Assembly: GCA_964428745.1 (NCBI GenBank)
Contig: CAYRYZ010000049.1
Location: forward strand, 1 to 10,313
Reading direction: 5' to 3'
DNA: 10,313 nucleotides
Source: GCA-002713455 sp964428745
GTDB taxonomy: Bacteria > Fidelibacterota > Marinisomatia > Marinisomatales > TCS55
The position numbers were made by a program, and so were the translations under genes. The notes below the pieces were generated by a model, which saw nothing but the letters and a program-made list of their open reading frames with translations, had not been told where the DNA came from and did no database searches. Shown here piece after piece: positions 6,301-10,313 of the stretch (position 1 is the first letter of the stretch; each line of letters opens with the position of its first letter).

Positions 6301-8853
6301 AGCATCACCGTCAACGGGACTATACCATGTCAGCACTGGGGGAGTAAAATCATATTCTACTCCACTGATTATAGCTTGCAAAGCTTCATTCCCAGATCGG
6401 TCACGTCCTACAAAAGATATAGTATAGATGGCATTCTCAACAAAAGCAGGTAAACTGGCTAATTCTATCTGGGCATAAACTCCTTTTTTCTTCTCTTCTT
6501 CGGTTAATTCTACTATGTAGGGTGCAGAAGTATCTTCAATACCACTATTCCACGTCCAGGTAAATGAAGCTTCATAAAAATCCTCACTCAAATTGTATGA
6601 CAAGCCTTTTATATTTGTTATGATTTTGGATGTCGGATAGTTAACAGCGATTTCGGGTAATGTGAAATCATATAATATATCTGCAACAACTACAGTATCT
6701 GCTATATTACCAGCTCTATCAGAACCTGTAAATAAAATTGAATATATACCTCCATCACGTAATGGAGGCATATTAATTAATCGAATACTATCATGTGCAC
6801 CGAAATTCATCTCTTCATTTGAAAGTTCCACATGATGTGGCTGATCTGGATCTTCTATTCCTCCAGTTTGCATCCAAATAATCTCACCTTTAAATAAATC
6901 TTCAGATAATGTATACGAAATATTTTGATGATTTAATGCAGATCCAGAATCGGGATTAATTGATGAAAACGATGGAGGTGTAATATCATAAAGTATATTA
7001 TTTACCGAGAATGGCTCGCTATCATTTCCAGCTAAATCTCTACCAGTAACTACGATATTATAAGCTGAACCATCAACTAATTGAGGTTCATTTTGCATGG
7101 TTATACGGATCTTTTCTTTGGGTAAAAGCTCATCTCCAAGCATTTCAACAATTTGTGGTGATAATGAATCAGGCATTCCGTCGATTTGTGTCCACCTAAA
7201 CTCACCCACTAATAACTTTTCGCTGATTGCATAACTGACGGATGGGGTATTTATTGCAGCATCATCAAATGGATATATCATTGTTATAACTGGTGGAGTG
7301 ATATCGTAATGAATTGAGTCCAAATAAACCGTATCTGAAACATTTCCAGCTAAATCAGGAGCAACAATTGAAAAAGTATACATACTACCATCATTCAATT
7401 GAAAATAATCGGAAAGGTCAGAGTCAGCTGAAATAGAGACAGTATCTAAAAACTCGTAAGAAAAAGGTGAATTATCATCAATGTCGCCACCTCTCCGTTC
7501 AACATAAATACTCCATTTTTGAATTGGCTCATTAGTATTCATTCCCATCATTTGATCATTTACCCAGGATCCTTTAATAGGGTTAGTAAATGACAATACT
7601 GGAGGAGTTATATCATAGATAACGCCGCTGAAAACACCAGGATTTGAAAGATTTCCAGCTCTATCATATGCAAATATTGCGGGGTTATACATCACCCCAT
7701 CAACCAACTCAGATTGACCCTCTGGATTAAATCGTTCTATTAGTATTAACTCATCCGTAGATAAAATAACTGTATCAGAACTAATATCACTGAAATTAGT
7801 ATCTGGATCCCAAATAATATATGCTGAATCGATAGGCTCAGTTGTAGTGAATGATAGTGAAACTTCTTTCATATACTTATCCATTTCAAGAGTCATAATT
7901 GGTGGGCTTATATCATACATAAGATGTGACAATGTACGTTTTGTCGCCATGTAACCTTTCACTCCTTCGCCATCAAAATGAACATTGTAAGTAAAACTAT
8001 CTTTTAAGGAACTTTCGTCAGGCAAATAAATAATATGATCACCGCGAGTAATTTTACTTAAATCTGCCCGTGCACTATCTTTCATTCCTGGAATAACCCA
8101 GTTCAAATATCCCCACTTTACATCTCCATCTAAATTATAAGATACCGCGCTATTATTAACAAAACTGGTATCAGGTGGACCTGTAAACCAAAAAACGGCC
8201 TCTGTTCCATCTGGACTTAATTTAACATCCATAATTAAGACTCCGTTAGAATCGTACTCAAACATGTGTGTAATATCTAAATCATCATAATATTTAAACA
8301 AAAATTTGTGCATTGATTTACCGTCCGGGCGACGAAACCATTCATCTCTAATTACACGACCTATAGAATCATAGTCAAACTCTTTACCTCCATATTCAAA
8401 TGCATCCACATCAAAGAAACGATAATTATCCGGTTTATTGATTGTATTTAATTTTGATGTAGTAAATCTATCATTCCATTTTTTTACTGAATCAACACCA
8501 AATACCCACTCTATATATGATAAAGAATGAGATTCACGGCCAAATATAGTTTGCTGATAAATATTTCCAGTAAGATCTACAAAATCTTTTTGTCGAATAA
8601 TTAAATTGGAGTCAATATATGAATACTGTTCTTGGCTCTTTGATTTGCCTGTACGATCTATATAAGATTTCACAATCAAACGATCTAAATCGTCATATTC
8701 AGCACGTATATGTGGTTTTCGGACTACTTCAGATTTAGGTACTGATTTTCCTGATAGGAAATCATGTTCAGATAAAAAATATCTTATCTGACGTTGCTCT
8801 GCCATCAGAAACAATAAAATAATTGTCAGGAATGTGAGTTTGAGGGTTTTCAC
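367..8853 (-). CDS. giant secreted protein with 23 tandem Ig-like domains (2828 aa), putative surface adhesin or filament
   Basis: The order is: signal peptide (1-17), RHS/YD-like N-terminal region (about 45-312), 23 Ig-like domains (313-2718), and a distinct C-terminal domain (2719-2828). Each Ig-like unit opens with [YF]D-x-TPP, has an N...S-[YF]-x-x-SE-x-L strand, usually a W-x-x-x-GG-x-x-DP-x-SPH loop, and ends with DG-x-x-Y-x-I-x-x-x-G-x-D-x-AGN. This is the plan of bacterial Ig-like (Big_3-like) domains found in large adhesins and cell-surface proteins. I find no cysteine at all, which suits an exported protein. There is no lipobox, LPXTG, or recognisable type IX sorting domain, so how it leaves the outer membrane or stays attached is unknown. 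The start is GTG at 8851-8853. An in-frame stop lies 8 codons upstream, no better start lies between, and the next ATG (residue 17) would remove the signal peptide. No Shine-Dalgarno is visible. It ends with TAG at 367-369. A stalk or adhesive filament is my inference; the ligand cannot be told. Confidence 0.93.
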   Translation of the reverse strand: MKTLKLTFLTIILLFLMAEQRQIRYFLSEHDFLSGKSVPKSEVVRKPHIRAEYDDLDRLIVKSYIDRTGKSKSQEQYSYIDSNLIIRQKDFVDLTGNIYQQTIFGRESHSLSYIEWVFGVDSVKKWNDRFTTSKLNTINKPDNYRFFDVDAFEYGGKEFDYDSIGRVIRDEWFRRPDGKSMHKFLFKYYDDLDITHMFEYDSNGVLIMDVKLSPDGTEAVFWFTGPPDTSFVNNSAVSYNLDGDVKWGYLNWVIPGMKDSARADLSKITRGDHIIYLPDESSLKDSFTYNVHFDGEGVKGYMATKRTLSHLMYDISPPIMTLEMDKYMKEVSLSFTTTEPIDSAYIIWDPDTNFSDISSDTVILSTDELILIERFNPEGQSELVDGVMYNPAIFAYDRAGNLSNPGVFSGVIYDITPPVLSFTNPIKGSWVNDQMMGMNTNEPIQKWSIYVERRGGDIDDNSPFSYEFLDTVSISADSDLSDYFQLNDGSMYTFSIVAPDLAGNVSDTVYLDSIHYDITPPVITMIYPFDDAAINTPSVSYAISEKLLVGEFRWTQIDGMPDSLSPQIVEMLGDELLPKEKIRITMQNEPQLVDGSAYNIVVTGRDLAGNDSEPFSVNNILYDITPPSFSSINPDSGSALNHQNISYTLSEDLFKGEIIWMQTGGIEDPDQPHHVELSNEEMNFGAHDSIRLINMPPLRDGGIYSILFTGSDRAGNIADTVVVADILYDFTLPEIAVNYPTSKIITNIKGLSYNLSEDFYEASFTWTWNSGIEDTSAPYIVELTEEEKKKGVYAQIELASLPAFVENAIYTISFVGRDRSGNEALQAIISGVEYDFTPPVLTWYSPVDGDAVNHKNVHYENSELLNSAIVTWTWIDGIEDSDSIHVMELFKEELNKGEYGPNSIANAPPLIDGAVYNISFSGFDPAGNESNHIAVKNILYDITQPEIVIIYPLPRSISKTTSVSYTLSESLFEGQFKWIWLGGVADTLAPYTAILTSEERESGEHIEIELSNNPTVVENALYIMSMSGRDRAGNKAKRAFVPGLQYDFTPPELTVFSPDSGEAVNHKLVHFSNSEILQSAQMIWERTDGLEDTLSPHISELTREELNFGEIGPKELINLPNLNDGSIYKLMYVGYDPAGNISDTVIVNNVLYDVTQPVISISYPNSDIYSTESKMIFNTNEDLYGFNIRWDGIGKNNKPDKIEYIADKKLLSGEYNSDNLFIPELKDATTYTIILNGSDRASNKAEEVKLADIKIDLTPPEFTDFYPKENMFINVVNIGWSLSEDIDNGNVMFKHNDTAKPLESPLVGPELLGGIRLIDALANYVALRDGRVYEISILGTDFAGNVSDTLSVSNITYDTTPATMSILSPASESFVNTVDLKFSTNEPLINGSMIWTAEGSSPMKFNLNKKNLEQGEHILTGYGVKPEEKVYYQIYINGTDRATNASTSDTLKNVTFDVTPPEFLIIKPTINSPVNSTTLSLSISEPISNGIITWVAQGGNDPNSPHEREIIEDQRSGGTFRNFTFEDTPELIDGLKYNISIVGTDLAGNKGKIVKVDNILYDITPPEFVKISPNNDAFIKETDISYTLTETLEEGKIIFENIGGASDPKKSHLVTLAGSKKKRGSQGGKLPTSLVKLINGGIYNIRFEGTDAAGNVAPDAQINNIIFDNEIPKLNITSPGSNSFINNRSISFSISEDLANAKIILEQISGNSDPKSPHQITLDEDTRKIGTYENITNPGLEWVDGAIYNLSIDGEDFAGNVAKTVKISNINFDITPPVLSIDNFNNNSYINVNKLSYTLSENLANATMEFIQIDGQVDSNSPQTIELKSDELYSGKHENTSLRNGPKLFNGSIYRVEFSGYDFANNQGKSVIIENLHYDDEVPEISISRPINSEQIKSTVITYLTSENLASANVIFKQTSGTIDVNSPHKVKLTGNELTKGVHTDFDLNITSELADGGRYTVLIEAFDKAGNAAEVVPIKDVFFDILPPVLSLDSPVTASRINLPIITFSTNEQMGKGMIVFTRVSGAEDPKSPHQVELTGDQLNQGSHYDESFVDQLTLKDGSVYTITFSGKDMAGNIATDVSINNIVFDSVSPKISVELPKANGYYNSINLDFSIDENLSKGEIIVERTGGAADPASPHKIDLIDNQLKKGKKSGIIIDQLTNLTSNASYDIKIEGIDIAGNNGTSNIINDVTYDDIPPEINITSPAPESFINNPILSLKTNEILSSATVDWVWIEGIPDPTKQHKSNLVGGKLQEGEYGDVSFDPPPKLVSGAWYNVTFNGLDRAGNPSSNLMGRLYFDNVPPKVVGVYPDNDSFINLSEVSYSVDEVLVQSTISWETSDGAENVVIELVDNELSMGTFETSELTNQTDLTDGTIYKLVMKATDQSGNESVTTLAQNITFDQTKPKFTQVIPAASSRINSQLLEWNVDEKLSSGKYAWIHMGGTEDPQAPHEYILSPQLLSQGKHDNSSLPDLKLVENAMYRITLEGTDLAGNTGKKFIMSIVYDDVPPTIELKYPETNMIINHLDIAYYISEQLSEGQFIYTRVGGEPDPNSPVIMNLTNAELETFFEEPTLPSSPAVVNDGSIYNIQFKAKDLANNISESNIIDSVKYDFTRPVIKIFYPESKTYFMGSEISIDISEDLLDGAMIWSRTGGLNDKVPSHSIPLYDQYLKKGLYEKANVPIEKSLSSSVIYSLGMDAQDFAGNKAEPVLVEFIEYIRDMNGKWFYKGAIIEVVWVFAPDKTGLKGNFMQGLSLGTKISDEEKGSYTFDFNQKPFLLTVEMEDPSKSRISLVQFLDNNHIRVVTGVKKPKSMTDGEVMEYEWRPE
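370..699 (-). other. C-terminal non-Ig domain of the giant protein
   Basis: Residues 2719-2828 follow the last Ig-like unit and have a different make-up: MNGKWFYKG near the start, then alternating hydrophobic strands (IIEVVWVF), GSYTFDFNQKPFLLTVEM, ISLVQFLDNNHIRVV, and a charged end (VMEYEWRPE). The pattern G-x-W near the start, a 'G-x-Y-x-x-D-...-KP' strand in the middle and a late 'D-x-x-x-[IL]-x-V' strand resembles lipocalin-like or TIGR03067-type small beta-barrels. The match is by eye only. It does not look like the usual type IX secretion C-terminal domain, nor like an OmpA peptidoglycan-binding domain. Confidence 0.5.
700..7917 (-). repeat. array of 23 tandem Ig-like domain repeats (pitch about 318 nt)
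   Basis: The repeats were read from the recurring [YF]D-x-TPP junction. Unit starts, as residues of the protein, are 313, 413, 516, 622, 728, 834, 940, 1046, 1152, 1255, 1357, 1456, 1561, 1667, 1772, 1878, 1984, 2090, 2196, 2301, 2403, 2507 and 2613; the last unit ends at 2718. Lengths are 99-106 residues, thirteen of them exactly 106. Nearly every unit closes with D-x-AGN or a close variant (DRASN in unit 9, DRATN in 11, DFANN in 15, DQSGN in 20, DLANN in 22). The junction is strict YD-[IF]-TPP in most early units and drifts to forms such as FDNEIP, YDDEVP, FDSVSP and FDQTKP in units 14-21. The copies are clearly diverged, so the array is old rather than recently amplified. Unit 1 and unit 2 lack the W-GG-DP-SPH form seen later. 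Confidence 0.93.
5401..6672 (-). repeat. two-domain higher-order duplication (units 5-6 and units 7-8)
   Basis: Units 5-6 (6037-6672) and units 7-8 (5401-6036) are each exactly 636 nt. By hand count without gaps, unit 6 and unit 8 share 57 of 106 residues and unit 5 and unit 7 share 48 of 106. The neighbours 5/6 share 39 and 7/8 share 34. Marker strings agree with the alternation: AVNHK-x-VH, NSE, EELN-x-GE-x-GP and G-[FY]-DPAGN occur in 6 and 8, while SY-x-LSE, VENA-[IL]-Y and GRDR-x-GN occur in 5 and 7. The simplest reading is duplication of a two-domain block. Confidence 0.75.
7954..8703 (-). other. N-terminal RHS/YD-like region of the giant protein
   Basis: Residues about 51-300 precede the first Ig-like unit and are unlike them. 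Several stretches follow the 'YD-x-x-(G)-R-[LVI]-...-G-x-x-x-...-[FY]-x-Y' rhythm of RHS/YD repeats: AEYDDLDRLIVKSYIDRTGK near 51, DYDSIGRVIRDEWFRRPDGK near 160, and FEYDSNGVLIMDVKLSPDG near 198, with weaker traces near 238-300. In known proteins such repeats make beta-sheet shells, and single short runs also occur in secreted proteins of Bacteroidota and relatives. The copies here are few and irregular, so a full RHS shell is unlikely. A short beta-rich cap or ligand-binding head is possible but unproven. Confidence 0.5.
8803..8853 (-). other. signal peptide of the giant protein
   Basis: Residues 1-17 form a typical Sec signal: a short basic start (MKTLK), a hydrophobic core (LTFLTIILLFLM) and a likely cut after the Ala at residue 18 or close by (LMA followed by EQ). 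No cysteine follows, so it is not a lipoprotein signal. The exact cleavage point is a guess. Confidence 0.75.
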
Positions 8854-8925
8854 AGCGTTTAATTTATGAGTGATTTACAGAGATGGAAACGTAGTAATGA
8901 AAGAAAAAGAAGAAAAAATACAGAA
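8854..8925 (-). other. intergenic leader before the giant gene, U-rich and without Shine-Dalgarno
   Basis: The 72 bp between the CNNM-like gene and the giant gene hold a pyrimidine-rich tract on the transcribed strand at about 8898-8917 (runs of T broken by C). No hairpin precedes it that would make it an intrinsic terminator. No AGGAG-like site lies in the 25 nt before the GTG start. I see no convincing -35/-10 pair, so read-through from the upstream genes is the simplest assumption. A U-rich leader could help initiation through ribosomal protein S1, but that is only a suggestion. Confidence 0.4.
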
Positions 8926-9975
8926 TTAAGATTTTCCGTTCTCAGCTTTACGACGTTGTTGACGTACCTGGTCCTTTGCAAGTTTTCGCATATCAGCTAC
9001 TTCATCAGATTCATCAACTATTTCTACCCCCAATAAAGTTTCTATGCAATCTTCAAGAGTTACTATGCCTGTAGTTCCTCCGAATTCATCTTTAACAATG
9101 AAAATATGAGAACGATTTTTTGTAAATTTATTTAGAACAGATTCAACTGATTCCTTTTCAAATACAGTTTCAACAGGTTCTGAAATATCTGACATTGACT
9201 TTTCAAAATAATCATCAGCCATTGTCTCTAATAAAGTATCTTTATAAACAATCCCTATTATATTATCGATATTTTCTTTAAAAATCGGAATGCGTGAAAA
9301 GTTAATATCTTCATCTGCATCCATTACTTGACCCACCGTTTGGGTATCTTCAAAAGCATATATGACAGATCTGGGAGTAAGAATAGCCTCGACATGCATT
9401 TCTTTAAGTCTAAACAAATTTTCAATTATATCTGATTCGTGCTCGTCAATTGAGCCTTCATCTTCACCCATTTCAGCCATAGCCGTAATTTCTTCACGAC
9501 TAACTCTTTTTATATCTTCTTCATCTGGAGTTAGTTTGGCAGATAGTGCATTACTCAGCCAAACAAATGGAAAGGTAATCATCATTAAAAATTTAATTAT
9601 ATATGCCGATGGTACTGCAAGACGTCTCCAGTATGTTGCACCAATTGTTTTAGGTATAATTTCAGAAAAAATTAATATACAAAATGTTAAAATGGCTGAA
9701 GCAATGGCAACGGCGCCTGAACCATAAACAACTAACGCTTGCGCACCAACCCCTGCAGCTCCAACAGTATTAGCAATTGTATTTAGAGTTAAAATTGCCG
9801 CTAAAGGTCTATTGATATCGTCTTTTAACTTTAAAATTAATTCGCCTCCACGAGGATTATCTTTTGACATTGTACCAATATGTGAATGAGTCACAGAAAG
9901 AATAACTGATTCTAACATAGAGCAAATAAATGATATAATTAAGGCAAGTGAGAAATATCCGATTAACAATGACAT
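8926..9975 (-). CDS. CNNM/CorC-type membrane protein (DUF21 plus CBS pair, no C-terminal CorC_HlyC domain)
   Basis: The 349-residue protein has four hydrophobic segments (about 3-28, 58-84, 86-107 and 119-145) with the DUF21/CNNM signatures: SMLESVILSVT near 19, LTLNTIANTVGAAGVGAQAL near 62 and FSEIIPKTIG near 103. A cytoplasmic link (about 158-200, SREEITAMAEMGEDEGSID...ILTPRS) leads to two CBS domains, about 198-252 (FSRIPIF near 226) and 262-318 (DEFGGTTGIVTLEDCIETLLG at 296-316). Members of this family are proposed to handle magnesium or other divalent ions, with the CBS pair binding adenosine nucleotides and Mg. The ion here is not proven. The protein stops just after IVDESDE with a basic tail (QVRQQRRKAENGKS), so it lacks the CorC_HlyC domain of longer family members; such short forms exist. 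ATG start at 9973-9975 with only a weak TTAGG 14 nt upstream. It lies 20 bp after the YwaF-like gene, so co-transcription is likely. Confidence 0.9.
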   Translation of the reverse strand: MSLLIGYFSLALIISFICSMLESVILSVTHSHIGTMSKDNPRGGELILKLKDDINRPLAAILTLNTIANTVGAAGVGAQALVVYGSGAVAIASAILTFCILIFSEIIPKTIGATYWRRLAVPSAYIIKFLMMITFPFVWLSNALSAKLTPDEEDIKRVSREEITAMAEMGEDEGSIDEHESDIIENLFRLKEMHVEAILTPRSVIYAFEDTQTVGQVMDADEDINFSRIPIFKENIDNIIGIVYKDTLLETMADDYFEKSMSDISEPVETVFEKESVESVLNKFTKNRSHIFIVKDEFGGTTGIVTLEDCIETLLGVEIVDESDEVADMRKLAKDQVRQQRRKAENGKS

Positions 9976-9995
9976 TGTATAGTAATTAGCCTAAG

Positions 9996-10313
9996 CTAAA
10001 TACCTCCCTTAATCATTGCTTTTTCACTTCTATGAACTGATATCCACATGGGTATATAAATTAATAACATTAATACGAATGCTGCTGATACAAATGTATA
10101 GAGATAATATGGCCATTCACCAATCAAAAATGGACTGTCCCCACCAGGTTTTCTGCAAACAAACCAATAATTGGCATCATGACCAATAATTTTATTAATA
10201 AACCCAATAACAAAGACTGCTCCATTTGATATTAAAAATGTATTCAATAACGATCCTTTTCTACACCGCATACCATCTACCCACATCAACCAAGAAACAT
10301 TAAGTATTATAAT
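9996..10313 (-). CDS. YwaF/TMEM164-type integral membrane protein (5' end outside window)
   Basis: The reading frame is open to the right edge, and the 8 codons before the internal TTG/ATG pair at 10284-10289 are sense codons (IIILNVSW), so the true start lies outside. The visible 105 residues are the C-terminal part and end with TAG at 9996-9998. They show three likely membrane segments: the edge segment IIILNVSWLMWVDG, a second around SLLNTFLISNGAVFVIGFI, and a third around YYLYTFVSAAFVLMLLIYI. Between the last two comes HDANYWFVCRKPGG followed by FLIGEWPYYLY. This matches the NY-x-x-L-x-x-KP ... G-x-WP-x-Y hallmark I know from the TIGR02206/YwaF family (TMEM164-related), whose bacterial members have about 230 residues and no settled role. 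Human TMEM164 has been reported as a lipid acyltransferase; whether that applies here is open. The tail (ISVHRSEKAMIKGGI) is basic, as expected for a cytoplasmic end. Confidence 0.75.
   Translation of the reverse strand: MIILNVSWLMWVDGMRCRKGSLLNTFLISNGAVFVIGFINKIIGHDANYWFVCRKPGGDSPFLIGEWPYYLYTFVSAAFVLMLLIYIPMWISVHRSEKAMIKGGI

Noticed and set aside
700..7917. Cadherin repeats as the identity of the 23 units
   Set aside because: The size is similar, but the cadherin calcium motifs (DxNDNxP, LDRE) are absent; the YD-x-TPP and D-x-AGN pattern fits bacterial Ig-like domains better.
367..8853. RHS/polymorphic toxin reading of the giant gene
   Set aside because: YD-like strands are few and only at the N-terminus, there is no RHS core DPxG motif, and no immunity gene candidate follows within the window.
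8895..8925. T-rich run after the CNNM-like gene as an intrinsic terminator
   Set aside because: No stable GC-containing stem precedes the run; the best pairing (AGAA with TTCT) is only four pairs across a 13 nt loop.
9362..9727. Plus-strand open frame of 121 codons
   Set aside because: It lies antisense within the CNNM-like gene, whose DUF21 and CBS motifs are clear. The product is Ser/Ile-rich and looks like nothing known.

Overview
The window is AT-rich DNA (roughly one third G+C by eye) with every gene on the minus strand, so transcription runs from right to left. In transcription order it holds: the C-terminal part of an integral membrane protein of the YwaF/TMEM164 type (cut by the right edge); a complete short CNNM/CorC-type protein (DUF21 plus two CBS domains); one giant secreted protein of 2828 residues that fills 82% of the window; and the first 93 residues of a small charged protein (cut by the left edge). 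I see no tRNA, rRNA, CRISPR array, insertion sequence or phage gene. No stretch of 300 bases lacks a gene. The three intergenic gaps are 20, 72 and 86 bp.

The giant protein is the main feature. It has a Sec-type signal peptide, about 290 residues rich in RHS/YD-like strands, then 23 tandem Ig-like domains of 99-106 residues (pitch about 318 nt), and a 110-residue C-terminal domain of a different kind. I find no cysteine in any of the 2828 residues. There is no LPXTG motif, no lipobox and no recognisable type IX secretion C-terminal signal. It is best read as a long extracellular or cell-surface filament or adhesin. Its ligand and its means of attachment are not visible. Pairs of domains (5-6 and 7-8) look like a two-domain duplication, so the array has probably grown by unequal exchange.

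The organism is probably a Gram-negative bacterium of the FCB group (Bacteroidota, Marinimicrobia or relatives). The reasons are the low G+C, the 'YDxTPP...DxAGN' giant repeat protein, the small 'MAKK...' protein that faintly recalls DUF4295 of Bacteroidota, and the absence of a Shine-Dalgarno sequence before the giant gene. This is inference and the phylum is not secure.

The YwaF-like and CNNM-like genes are 20 bp apart and probably co-transcribed. The giant gene follows after 72 bp with no visible terminator and may be read through. The small gene has its own convincing promoter (extended -10 element) and a strong ribosome binding site, so it starts a separate transcript. I see no functional link that would make the four genes a single system.
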